Source of the DNA: Notospermus geniculatus
Taxonomy: Eukaryota; Nemertea; Pilidiophora; Heteronemertea; Lineidae
NCBI GenBank assembly: GCA_002633025.1
Contig: NMRB01000594.1
Span: 163,333 to 227,332 of the forward strand
DNA length: 64,000 nt
Reading direction: 5' to 3'
The notes under the pieces are model-generated. The model worked only from the letters and a program-made list of their open reading frames with translations, made no database searches and was not told the DNA's origin. The number at the start of each line of letters is the position of its first letter. Position 1 is the first letter of the stretch. The position numbers and the translations under genes were made by a program. Positions 46,101 through 57,400 of this stretch are shown in pieces.

Positions 46101-48953
46101 CTGTGCAAAGGATCTAAAGCTTGTTTCTAAAGAAATGTGAAGTTTTGAGATCACACTTTGCATCTGATTGTGCTACAGGTCTAGCAGACATGCCTGGTGA
46201 CAAAATGTAAAATCTAAATTTCTAATAGGCCTAGGCCTAGTGGTGTATTTCATGTAACCGCATGCACATGATTGTACCCTTTGTAAAATTTCATTCACCA
46301 ACTTCCTATCCCACAAGAAAAATCGGACATGTTCACTCTCAGAACTAATATTTTAATCCTCTGTCTAACACAGGTCCGCACCCGCCTGCAACAGAGACTA
46401 AACGATCTTGAACCACTGCCCGAATTGCTTAAGACTACTGAGTTACGATTACAAGATGCTGCAGAGAAAAATCACCAGTATGAACGGCGCCACACGGAAC
46501 AACTGCATGCACACGATTGCGCCCTTTGTAAAATTTCATTCACCAACTTCCCATCCCACATGAAAAATCGGATATGTTCACTCTCAGACCATGGTAACGA
46601 ACTAATATTTTAATCCTCTGTCTAACACAGGTCCGCACCCGCCTGCAACAGAGACTAAACGATCTTGAACCACTGCCCGAATTGCTTAAGACTACTGAGT
46701 TACGATTACAAGATGCTGCAGAGAAAAATCACCAGTATGAACGGCGCCACACGGAACATACGAATATGTTGGGTGAACTTTCTGCCAAGGTAACGTGAAG
46801 ATACAAACAAAATATAGCCATGTTACTAATGCATGGCTTTTGTATGCACTTGTTGTTTGGAGTTTTGGGCACTTTTGTGGCATATCACCTGCATAAAAGT
46901 GATTCTACAGTTTTCAAAATTTCAAATTCTTGCATCTGTTGTATTAGCGAGTCTGCTCCCATTACAGGAACCTCTGTTGCGGAGCGTAGGCCTCCCTTTG
47001 AACTAGACCCTTATTATTCCCCTATTAACTTGCACCCTCTTCTCTACTTTACCAAATGATGCACTAAACCCTAACCCATTCTTGCCGTAGCGCATAGATA
47101 CCTAGAAGCTAATCAAAAATCAGTAATACAATCCCTCCTAGAAATGTGTAGGGAGTAACCCAAGTCATGCACATGGTCAGTGTACGGTACATGTACCGGT
47201 ACGTCATTAAATAGTTTCTAAGGTGTACAGGAAAGACCCTAGTTTCGCTCTCCGGCATTCCAGGACTGTGCTACGGAGCCATCTGCCTCCGAACCTCCTG
47301 GTACCATTGGTGCCGAGGTCTGGAGTGATCAGGATGGTCTATTACTTAATGAAATAAACCGGAAGGTGAGATACAGTAGACGTTGAATATTTCTACTTTG
47401 TGTTGTACCGCTTTCCACCTTCTTGTATACTTCTCACCGTGCTCACCTTTCCTGACTACATGTATTGTACCCATGGTTTCTCAGCTGCTTTAGATGCTTT
47501 AGGTGTCCGTAATGTATGTACATGTATAATGTATAATTTCATACTGTTCGAGGGCTAGGTAAGCTCTCGCTGGACCAAGTCTGTTCGGTCACGTACCTGG
47601 TATTCTAGTTACCGGTAAACCATTCATGCAGTGTAATAAACAGGAACCATTTGTTCATTTCCAATGGGCCTGCTACCCTCCAAAATTCTCACAGAAAGAT
47701 TCAATTTAGTTGCTTGTACATAAAGGGATGCACAGTGCCCCCATTGGTTCGGCTACTCAGGGAGGGAGGCCTTTGGCTCTTGGGGGTGTGGCAAAAAATG
47801 GCACTTTCTGCCACTTGAAGTATAATTCCAGTGGGCTTTATAACTTTAGTGAAGCAATGACGAGTCAATCCAACTCAGATAATTGCGGAAACCAAGACCC
47901 TCTGAACACTAGACGATTAGACAATTGTTCTTCCACGATTGCCGTAGCTCCAAGAGTAGGCCTATGTAGCAGCAGTACTCATATGTGATGGAATTGATTA
48001 TTTATAGGTTGACTTGTTGACTGGCCAACTTGACGGTGTACGAGAAAAGTACAGTCATGCCCAAGATGACAATCGCAACCTGCAGCAACGGATGGATACA
48101 ATGGACAGGCGAGTGCGAGATTCAGACGACACCAGCCGCGAACTCCTCAACACCATCGCCAAGAAAGATGACGTCATTCATCAGCAAAACGTAAGTTTCT
48201 GATGCAACCCGACATTTTTGATTCAGAAATAATTCATGTTTGGGGTGTGGAAACTGCCGCTGAATGAGCTGCTCTTTGAGTTCCCCAGAAATGTTTCAGG
48301 AGAGACTTGAGTGACCTGATTGTGGCTTCTGCCATGTTCTAACATTGTGAGTCACTCATGGCGGTTTCTGTTTTTAGTTGAATCTTGAAGAGAAAGTGCG
48401 AGAGAACGCAAGCCTGACACGACAGCTCGAGAACGCCTTGACAGATGCCAGACGACAGGCAGAAAATGCTCGGGAGAAGATATCCGCCAAGGTGAGTGGT
48501 CAGCGTTGAGCGCTGTTATGCTGGCGAGCGTGCCACATGCTGGAGGACGAAACCCATGAAGTACTGCTTATTCTGTGTATGACAGTGCTCAGATGCATGG
48601 AGTCACAGTGGAGTAGCGCATAGATCGCTGGCATTAAGTCAGGAGGTTCCTGGTTCAAATCCTACTTGTCATCTTTTTATTTTTAGGAAAGAGGCACCCA
48701 GTCCCGTATCTTAGATCTAGAATCTCAACTCAGCCAACTCAGGAGCGAGATGGCGCGAACGAAACGAGAAAAGGAAGAAGCAGAACGCCGATTTAATTCT
48801 CGTTTATACGACCTCAAGGACCGACTCGAACAATCTCACAGCACGAACCGCAGCATGCAGAATTATGTACAATTTTTGAAAAACTCCTATGCCAACGTTT
48901 TCGGAGATACCTCCGTCTGCTCCTCTTCGCCAATGCGATCCAGCTACCATTGA
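40135..48953 (+). CDS. ODF2: Outer dense fiber protein 2 / cenexin
   Basis: Fifteen exons join in phase: 40135-40260, 40802-40936, 41408-41754, 41857-41986, 42326-42604, 43171-43287, 43538-43653, 43760-43939, 44227-44362, 44486-44596, 45641-45745, 46631-46789, 48008-48190, 48378-48491 and 48687-48953, giving 834 residues (human ODF2 about 829). The protein is almost wholly coiled coil. Family landmarks are LADLSTDDEDRVHTKMRQYE, EKIDSLMSEMGTLKNEV, AKQVASLRDTV, KQKELLMEKLADFE, NRALRHLLRDQH and, near the end, TNRSMQNYVQFLKNSYANVF with a Ser-rich tail. ODF2/cenexin builds mother-centriole appendages and sperm-tail outer dense fibres and is needed for ciliogenesis. A possible 34-residue in-frame cassette exon is listed separately. 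Exon 12 has a truncated duplicate just upstream. Further 5' non-coding exons are likely. Confidence 0.92.
40501..40660. repeat. Palindromic MITE in ODF2 intron 1
   Basis: GTTGCACGAAACTCACGATA and following GCGCTATCTTGGTGTTAGC pair with the inverse over nearly the full 160 bp, with a loop of about 12 bases. A shorter relative with CACGAAACT and GATAGCACTAAC lies at 51982-52111. Confidence 0.88.
41111..41370. mobile_element. CAGGCCTTTATA-type MITE, copy 2
   Basis: Same body as 18543-18814 (AATTAAGGGCACCCAAATTT, ATGCCTGGAAATGG, GCGCCTTCGGCCCTCTGATG). It ends 37 bases before ODF2 exon 3. Confidence 0.75.
42735..43150 (-). repeat. tRNA-derived SINE interrupted by a hAT-like MITE
   Basis: Minus-strand head near 43150-43095 (CAGTGGCACAGTGGTAAGTG, GTGGGTTCAACACACAG) and body 42889-42735 resemble the SINE at 32430-32645. 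The element at 42890-43090 is inserted between head and body. In ODF2 intron 5. Confidence 0.6.
42890..43090. mobile_element. hAT-like MITE, copy 1 (8 bp TSD)
   Basis: Ends CAGTGCTTCACGT and inverse ACGTGAAGCACTG, with inner inverted repeat GGAGCTCAAT / TTGAGCTCC. Flanks GTGACCCG and GTGACCCA match in 7 of 8 bases. TIR type and 8 bp duplication fit the hAT superfamily. Copy 2 is at 52914-53123. Confidence 0.8.
43300..43385 (+). repeat. tRNA-like SINE fragment in ODF2 intron 6
   Basis: B-box-like CAGGTTCGATTCCCGG preceded by a weak A-box region (GGCTGTATCGCTTGAC). Not a foldable tRNA gene. Confidence 0.4.
45120..45285. repeat. Minisatellite, unit about 36 bp, in ODF2 intron 10
   Basis: Five copies of GGTCTGCATTTTGAAGGGCT followed by CTGTGTAGGAAAT-type sequence. 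The open frames over it are repeat translations. Confidence 0.8.
46256..46756. repeat. Tandem duplication containing part of ODF2 exon 12
   Basis: 46256-46500 and 46501-46757 are direct copies (GCATGCACAYGATTG... to CACACGGAAC), the second with about 12 extra bases (CATGGTAACGA) before the acceptor tract. The first copy includes the acceptor and the first 127 nt of exon 12 (46374-46500) but stops before the donor; the second holds the full exon (46631-46789). The upstream copy is therefore a truncated exon without its own 5' splice site. Confidence 0.85.
47264..47365 (+). CDS. ODF2: Possible ODF2 cassette exon (34 residues)
   Basis: A 102 nt block lies between a good acceptor (GGCATTCCAG) and a donor (AAGGTGAGA), has phase 0 at both ends and no stop, encoding DCATEPSASEPPGTIGAEVW then SDQDGLLLNEINRK. 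Its position between phase-0 exons 12 and 13 lets it be included or skipped without frame change. The Pro/Ser/Glu-rich sequence would break the coiled coil, so it may be an alternative exon or chance. It does not match ODF2 parts I know. Confidence 0.45.
48600..48672 (+). repeat. tRNA-derived SINE relic in ODF2 intron 14
   Basis: CACAGTGGAGTAGCGCATAG and following ATCGCTGGCATTAAGTC, then GGTTCCTGGTTCAAATCCTA: A- and B-box-like words at tRNA spacing but with poor stems. It ends just before ODF2 exon 15. Confidence 0.5.
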
Positions 48954-51140
48954 GAAGAATTTTTAGAAAGGACAGTTTTTCGGACAACACCGATTTGTGC
49001 GTCGTAACGATCATGAGAAAATAAAATTGCCAAAAACCTGACGTCTGAATGAAATTTGGTTGTTTTTCAGGGTTTTTTTTCGGATAGCTTGTTCTCAAAA
49101 GAGTTTATCTAATTCTGAATTGTTCAATTTTCGTAGCTTTAGGATATTAAGGCATTGAGTATGTCATTCTAGTGATCAGTCAAAGTACTTAGAGAAATGT
49201 TGGTATGTATAGATGAGGTTTGTTTTTAGGATTCTAGCATTTAAATTATGTAGGATAATATGTCTGGTCTTGGTAAGGTAGCAGAATATAGAAGTTAGAG
49301 ACAATATTTTTGCAAAATGGGGCCAATGCTTGAACGCACTTGAGATTTAAGATGGATGGATTTGGAGTATGCAAACTGTGTTATGAAATTTAGGTGCAGT
49401 TCCCTTCTCCCCAAGTAAAGGATATCCACTTGATTTGTATGTTTGTGAAAAGTTTGGGGAAAATGTCTAATAGTTAGGTACTGTACATAATGATGTACTG
49501 GTTTATCAGTTTCTGTTGTCTCCGTTTTGATCTACTTACGCAGAACATTCCCGGTATTTCAATCTGTGACTTGCACAATTACAGTGGAACCTCTCTTAGA
49601 GAGGGGTCCCAAGACAGAGGTGTCTGCTGCTGAGGACACCAATGATCAGACCCAAATTGGCCATTCCTGTTCATTTCAACATTTTAATATGGATAATGCA
49701 GCCAAGGAATGCATTCGTCACTCCCAAAAGTGTCCTCAACATAGAGATTCCACTGCAATCATTGTTGGAACTTACATGGATGGATTTGCTGGCGGCCATC
49801 TTGGATCGTAGCCATGGAAACCTTAGGAAGTTATGTGCGTGTGCTACCTTCCCACCTCCATTCTCCCCATATTCCTACATGCATGTTTGACTCTTAACAT
49901 TTCTACGGACAGCAACCAAAAAGATGGCCACTGGCAAATTTCATGTAGGTCTTTTATATGTTGTGTGCGTAGCGTGGCAACATTGAACATTCTTATAAAA
50001 CTGCTGACTTCCCGAGTCCTGTCAACATTTTACGATCATCATTAATGTTTTTGATAAAGACTTACATGTACACTGTCATTACTAATAAAATATCCAAAGG
50101 TACTTATTGCCATTAATATACATTCCTGTCACATGCCTGGGTTGCATGTGGCAACATGGCATTCACTCGACAACTTAATTGTTGCCATGGTAACATCAAT
50201 CATTACTTCATATCAATCAACACCACAGTATCAAGAAGTATCAACTGAAGGAAGTTTACAGACAGGACATTTTTTACTATTTATCTTGTTTATACTGTTG
50301 ACTTTACAAGATATTTTATAAGTATTATTTATATTATATCAGTGTGTTTTGAGCTTAGGAACGCTAGAATAGCTTGTGTTGGAAGTTTTGCTGCATAGGG
50401 TTCCACATCACCTAAGGTATCAATTTTGCCATATGCAAGTAAAGAATTTCATTATGATGATTGTTCCGCTGGGAAAGGGGTGAATCAAAGACTAAATATT
50501 TTATACCTCCAATTTTGTCTGAAGTGCATTAGATGACTTGCTCTGAAGGCGTGTTGAATGCCTTGTGACATGTGTCCCAAAGCTAGCATATATTTTTAAC
50601 AAATGAACATATTACTCAATCAGTACATGGGGATGGGCTTTTTTTGTACCTGCATTGATTTCATGCGAGTGTATTCAAGGCAATTCATCACTGTTGAAAA
50701 TAAAGGTAATATATCCCGGATGTTATGTTTAGTTTTAAAGTGTGCATGAAGATTGTAGTGGGTAGTTAAATTTCATTTTAGTTTCTTCTGGGGTCAAGAG
50801 TTCAAATTGCCTACCTGTAGCATGGTATATCATCAGTATGCATGCAGGCTGTGTAGGAAATATGTTGGAATAATCTTTCACCGCAGATTTTGTACGAAGA
50901 ATGTGCCTGAATAAGAATAGAAGTATTACAGTACTGGTACATTTACGTACATGCCTGATGATCAACGTTTTGTAAGGTTTTTAAATGAATAAAGATACTA
51001 GAAATCGAGATAAAGTATGCAGCATTTCTTCTTTGATCTGTTGTCGACTACAACAGCATTTGTTTCACATCTTGTTGGACCCTTGGCCTCTCAGTCAACA
51101 TGATGATGGTGTCTTGAATAATGCAAATAACTGTATGAGA
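48954..51140 (+). other. ODF2 3' region; no further gene seen
   Basis: AT-rich sequence after the ODF2 stop with several AATAAA words (for example near 50090 and 50989). A fragment of a dispersed repeat starting ACAGTGGAACCTCTCTTAG lies at about 49583-49650. Related words occur near 31799 and, inverted, at 40990-41070. Confidence 0.4.
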
Positions 51141-51149
51141 AGAGCAATA

Positions 51150-51645
51150 TTTGCAAGTATAAAACTTGCAATGAATAATATGAAAAGTACTGGTATAGAA
51201 CTTGCAATCAATCATATGAGAAGTATAAAACTTGCAATGAGTTCTGTACAAGTGCAAAACTTGCAAATGAACTGGACGAGAAGTAAAAATTTGCAGCGAG
51301 TCATATGAGAAGTGCACGATTTACAATAATTGCACGATAACTATCATCCTGAGAATCTCAGGTCATTTACGTTCATACCCGCAAAACCGGCAATGAAGAG
51401 AAGTATAAAACTTGCAATGAATCGTACGATGGGAAGTATAAAACATGTAAATGAATCGTACGTGTACAAGAAGTAACTTGCAATGAATCATATGAGAAAT
51501 ATAAAATTTGCAAGGGCAGAATTGTATCGGTACTATAAAATTTGCAATGAATTGTACGACATATAAAACATGCAATGAATCGAAGGAGAAGTATAAAATT
51601 TGCAATAAATTTTATGAGAAGTATAAAATGTGCAATGAATCCTGT
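51150..51645. repeat. Minisatellite, unit about 27-30 bp
   Basis: Irregular tandem copies of GAAGTATAAAACTTGCAATG followed by AATCRTAYGA-type sequence, with drift and a break at 51305-51395. No gene. Confidence 0.75.
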
Positions 51646-51981
51646 CAAAAATACACATGGGTGTGGGCAGATTGAGGACAGATCACGCAATGTGAATAAA
51701 GACGCATGAAGTCGGATGTTTCTGACCCATCAAGAGTCAATGTTTATTACATTTATTTGACAACATTTCTACACAGGACTAAGAGATAGATACATCCATA
51801 GACAGGAAAGACTTAGAAGTTAGGAACACATATCAAGGGGTAACATTCAAATCGCCTTTCAAAACATTTCTGTGGGGGAATTTCTAACAATGACTGATGG
51901 CGTCACTTGACTGTTGTTTACAACAATACTATCTACCTAACAAGGTAAGGTTCAAATCCTAATGAATTACCAGTAAAAACC

Positions 51982-52111
51982 GGGGCAGGCCGTCACGAAA
52001 CTCCGATAGCACTAACTGTGCCTAACAGAGAGGTATGCAATGCCTTTTACAATTACAGAATTTCTCTGTTAGGTCCTGTTAGTGCTATCGTAGTTTCGTG
52101 GCGGTCGGCCC
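51982..52111. repeat. Palindromic MITE related to 40501-40660
   Basis: CACGAAACTCCGATAGCACT and AACTGTGCCTAACAGAG at the left pair with the inverse on the right. The CACGAAACT...GATAGC core is shared with the element in ODF2 intron 1. Confidence 0.8.
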
Positions 52112-52913
52112 AGAGTGTTGTCACCCGTGCATTCCAACACCAACAGCTTACCGGTAGTATCCTATCGCAAGGGGAGTCCTCGTTTCAAATTTACACTCCC
52201 AGTATTCCCCAATCACCTTCACCACCATGCAAACTTCTGGACAAAACAATATGATGCCCATCGGTGAATCAGTTGCATGTACAAAGCAGCGGATCACGCT
52301 GGCTCCTGTAAGAATACTGACATCAAAGTGGAAGTGTATTCCTCCATGTGTATCATACTAGGTCAGGTTCTAAGCCTTATGGATTTCTCACAATATACAT
52401 ACATGTAATAATATTTGTAGTACACAGTATGTAAATAAATAAAATCATTGCCATCAGCAAAGATATTTCACTCAATAGAAAGTGTATAAAATACTAATTC
52501 AGAAGAACTATCGTCACACTAAGTGAAACGATCAATGTACATGTATACACAATGATTTACACATCTTGCAAATAATTTTGGCACATGTCGGTGTTCTCTG
52601 CAAGCATATAAAATATTACCGAAAGTCATTACCTTCATGACTTTGGCATCTGATTGTAAATTAAGCCAGGAGGCTGCATTCAATTGATTCTGTGATGATC
52701 GATTTCATGCCCTCCTAAACTCAACGTGCCCGCTACAGAATATGCTAACGCAAGATACAATGTACATGTATAGCATCTCTTACACCCGTTCCCAGAACAG
52801 ACCGATGTGAACATCCTGAATACCCCTTTTTCCTTGCACCGATCCCAATATGCAGTTTTCAGCTAATACTGAAATGGGCTAAAAACAATCTGCTAATCTG
52901 CAGCAAACATGTC

Positions 52914-53123
52914 CAGTGCTTCACGTTTGAAATCTGCAGGAGCTCAATCAGTTGAGCTCCTCAAAGGCCCGAGGAGAGCTGTTCTCACTTGTGAAGGAGA
53001 GTTGTTGACACTTGTGCCGAACTTCATTGATGTCGAGGAGCGCTGTCAAGCGAGCTCCTTGGCGCAATTTTGCAGGCGTGCGGGGGCGCGAGCGTGATTG
53101 CACCCGTCTTATGTGAAGCACTG
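52914..53123. mobile_element. hAT-like MITE, copy 2
   Basis: CAGTGCTTCACGTTTGAAAT at the left and ATGTGAAGCACTG at the right, body as in 42890-43090. Short CATGTC words flank both ends, consistent with an imperfect target duplication. Confidence 0.75.
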
Positions 53124-53564
53124 CATGTCCATTCATTGCTGAATGCAACAGATGATTTTGAACCTCATCATGTGAGCCCTAAGGCCATAATTCACTGATG
53201 TGCACCATTCATTATGCATTGCTTGCATGATGTGCAGCGCACATGGATTTGTTCGGGGTCACATGGGCTATCAACTATTCATCTTCATTCGTAACCATGG
53301 TTACACATATATACGGTACATAAAATAATGAGTAGACAGCAATATACACCCTAACAACATGAGTTATACTTTTTAGGACAAATACTCCTATTTCGGGTGA
53401 CCTTATGAGTACTTCGTATACACTGCACTCATGTAAGTCATGCAAAGCTCCGCATCAGCCTTTAACCCTTTCTGGCTCAGCATTCGTCATTTTTAATCAG
53501 CTCGAAGGCGCATCGGACCTTGTGCAAGGTCAGGATTGGGTCCCTGCCTGTTTGATGACTGTGG

Positions 53565-53565
53565 N
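53565..53565. other. Single N
   Basis: Isolated N of the same kind as those at contig joins elsewhere in this window. No duplicated flank was recognised here. Confidence 0.6.
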
Positions 53566-53882
53566 TTCAGTCCCAATATCATCAGTTTCCATTGCCCTAA
53601 CATATTTACAAAATTCATTCAGTGAATTTTCAAAGGCGGTCTTCAAATTGACTCGCACGTCAATTTCAAGTTGTCATTGTTTTTACAAATGAGGCAATCC
53701 TTCAAGTGATCTGAGATGGTTGATCGCTGGGAAAAGTGTCAAATCGATCTGAAGACCAAGTGTCGTTTTCTCTTACCAATGTAAGGCACATTCCTTCACA
53801 TGAAGCGTGAAATTTATAAGTAACTCTGGCTTTCAGATCAGTGACGTCTCACTTTTCTGCGAGAAGTTACTATTAACTCGAA

Positions 53883-54278
53883 ATGGGCTCATTCCCATTT
53901 GGCCAAATTCCCAATTTGCCAAATTCCCATTTGGCAAAATTCCCGTTTTGCCAAATTCCCATTTCGCCAAATTTTTTATTCAGGCTATAACCCCTAATCT
54001 AATGGACTGATCCAACGCAAAGTACTTCAAAATAGAGGGTTGGGTTAGGATAAGGCCCTTGGTTATCAAACTGTTTCACTCAGGATATGGAAGGGATGGG
54101 GCCTACATGTATGTCTCCATCTTCAAAAAGGACGAGTGCAATGTGCCACACCCAAGGTTACACATTGTTCCCTTGACTATATCTGCGCTTATGTCATTGC
54201 AGATATATGAAGGGAGCAAACACTGCAAGAGCAGTGTAACCCAAGGCATATCATTAGAACAAAACAAAATTGAAACAA
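53883..54278. mobile_element. Truncated copy of the 16-bp-arm fold-back element
   Basis: One arm (53887-53970, TTTGCCAAATTCCCAT units) and the adjoining core (TTTTATTCAGGCTATAACCC to CAAGGCATATCATTAGAACA) match 20620-21025. Similarity stops at about 54278, so the right arm is missing. Confidence 0.85.
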
Positions 54279-54443
54279 GATGACATTGTAAATGTCTGAT
54301 GGTTCCCGCTTGTTTCAGAGGACCTTACAGGCATGACAGGCAGCCCAGGTTTGACCTTGACCTCAAATTAATCCAGCACAGGAAGGAATTTATCCAAATC
54401 AAATTTTCAGAAAATGTGACAAACTTAAAATTGAACCCAGATT

Positions 54444-57400
54444 TCATGATAACCTATTGACTGAGCATTGGCTGCATAGATTCATTTTTGCTGCCAATTT
54501 GCGAGGATGAATTTGAACTTTACTTCTCTGTTTATCCACCTCAGGAATGCGAGGCGGCGTTGCCTCCCTCTTTGCAGCTTGGCGGACAGCGGCAGCTGGC
54601 TGTGACGTCGCGCCCCCGGCGGAATAACCCAGATTTGCAAGTTGACGTCGTGCTTTCTGTTCATCGTTGCCAACCCTGCAGAAAAATATAGTTTGATGCT
54701 GTAGGAGGGGAATAACAATTACGACAACAATGGGGAACCTGCATGACAAATAGATGGCGCAGCGAGTACATGTATAAGACCCGAATGACGTACTGACGTC
54801 ACTTTTTCCACTGTTGATGTTGCGCCGTCAAAACATCTGTGTACATTTTTCTACACAATTTTCCGCGGGATTTTCCCCAAAAGACATTGTCAGTATTGGC
54901 ATCCTGTGGCATTTCTGACAAAACAAAGCAGTGATATATGGAGAACATTGATGAAATGGCCAGGGCCATTGTGCTCACCTCTGTGATAAGTCTATGGTGA
55001 AGATGGCTCCTTAGCGGCCATATTTGAAGTCCGATTGGGTCAGTGCCACCCCTGTTAACGACGACGACGACGGACGACGACGACGGACGACACACCATGA
55101 GAGAAGCTCACCTCACAGAGGTGAGCTAAAAATGAAACAGGGCCGTGTAATTTAATCGAAATCGAACCAGAGTGGTTTATTTTGGGGCAAGAAGTAAATG
55201 GAAATACTGTTAGAAAATAGGACTTTCGGGTCTTACAGTGCCAGCGCCACGTCGTGGGGTTAGTTCGCGGGTTCCTCATTGGGTTTGGTAGGCCTACTGT
55301 CTGCTGCAATGCAATGCGCATGAGTACAAGAGGCAGGATCTGTGCTTCCCCAAGTGTGGTAGAAGTAAGGCAAGATATTGCTTAAAGTTCCAAGAACTTA
55401 CTGCGAGAGGACATCATCCAGCATCTCTTGTTCAACCTGAGGAAAACTCTGCTTCAGACGTTTGATAATCGCCATCTTCTCTGCTGTGGTCGTTGCCTGG
55501 GCGCCGCGACTCGTCTGGTATCCGCACTGGCGCAGTTCATGGGCCGACTTGTTGTGGTCATTGTTGTGTCTGAAAGTGTGCAAGAAGCAGACTTTTCCTT
55601 ACTGTCCTGTAGATCAGAACCAGTGTTTTTCATCTGTGTACATTTTTCTACACAATTTTCCATGGGATTTCCCCAAAAGACGTTGTTTTTCATGAAATAC
55701 TGCCCCAAATCAAGGAGCCACATCCCCTGCAAGAAACAGTGACTGAAATTGGTTGGTGAACGATCCTTCCATTGGAGGTGCCCGAGAAGCGAGATGCCTC
55801 CTCAGTACAGGTGCCTGACGAGAGAGGTTCCTGCTGAGGGAGATAGATACTGACAGAGGTGCCTGCTGAGAGCAGTACCTGTTGAGGGAGATGACTGAAG
55901 TGCCTGCTGAGACAGACATCGGTACTTACTTGGCAAGAATCTTCTTGATAAGGCCCTCAGGAGCTGTAGGGAACATGTTGTGTAGTTTGTTGTATTCGAA
56001 AGGATCAGCAGAGATAAAACTGGTCTCCTGGAGGAAAAAAAGACTTCTACATTCCTTGATAAAAATTGCATAATAGGGTCCCCATTTTTTGGTGGGGGGA
56101 GGGGGCAACCATGATTTCAAGACCAGCTAATATAACTCAATCTTTGGCATTGTCAACAATCTCACTATGTATGACCCACGTATGGACTCGTTTTGGATTT
56201 GGAATCACGACCCCCTGACATGTTGGAAACCCAAATAACTGCACCACTTGGACTCCTCTTTAGCAACGAACCATGATATTTGTGACCCGTGACAGCAAAA
56301 TGAGTCGGAATGTGCACAGAAGAAAACCTAAGCCAGGTCCATCAATGGTTTGTTGATTTCAGGATCGTCTGCCCATTGTGATATTTGACTTTGTCCATTT
56401 CTATAATTGCTCTCTGGCGTCATCTTGGGTCTTCTTTCCGGCACATTCCGACTCATGGGTCACAAGTGAGTGAGTTTTGTGACGAACATTTTTACAAAAG
56501 GACGAGATTAGCTTACATCGTCTGAACTTCCTTGACTTGCCGGTTGATTAAGCTGGAAAAAATTTCCAAAAATTGTGAGATAAAAACATGCAAATTGCAC
56601 ACAGAGAGAAAAGACAGGCCTCTGGATGGCAGAAATGGAAAACCTGAGTTACTGCTACTGTCGTTTTGCAACGGGTTTAAGTTTGAGCCATATTTAAATT
56701 TGCTATGCATAGAAAATGGTTGAAATGCCCATTTATGCCATCCTGGGTCATAAAAGTGTAAACATGATGATCAAATCGATAGTTTTTAATAAAAGTTGAA
56801 GAAGAGGAATTATAATTTAGAAGAATCAGTATGCATTGGTTTTGGAAATTGGAACAGGCCATCATGAAATTGCCAGTTGGAAAACAAGTTGATTTTGTTG
56901 TCATGATTGGCCAGAAATCAGATCCCAAAGAATTTAGACATAAAATTTTCTGCAGGAACCACCAAATCCCCTTCAGCATGGGTCACTTCCCTCATATTCC
57001 CCCCCTGGAAAAATTCTGGACCCATCCCTGCTAAGTAGGACTTGTGGCTTCACAACTAAACTGGTTGCATCGCCCACCCCTTCACTTCAATATGGCAAAG
57101 TGAAAAGGATTGGGAACCAGTGAAGCAGCGGATTCGCAAGTCGTGTAGAGGCTTAGGTCCTTGACAACTACTGCAGTTGAAGCAATGAAATGACCAATAA
57201 AAAAATACCTCTTCCTGCATCTGAACGCGGCCTGAACTTTCGACGCGTGGGCGGGTCAACGCGGGCTTGGGATGTGCGAAGTTTCCCTTGGACCACGTCT
57301 TTTGGGATTGATACTGATTCTAACAAAGAAACAATGAAGACATACATGCAGGAGGACTAAGGTTATCTCACTAGAGATGGGGTGTTGATGGTTGGTACCG

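Noticed and set aside
46374-46593. Extended exon 12a of ODF2 reading into CALCKISFTNF-type sequence (zinc-finger-like)
   Set aside because: The added part is intron sequence from the duplication, and the next GT would give the wrong phase.
51150-51645. Possible clustered short genes or array with spacers
   Set aside because: Drifted tandem repeat with variable linkers; no conserved repeat/spacer separation.
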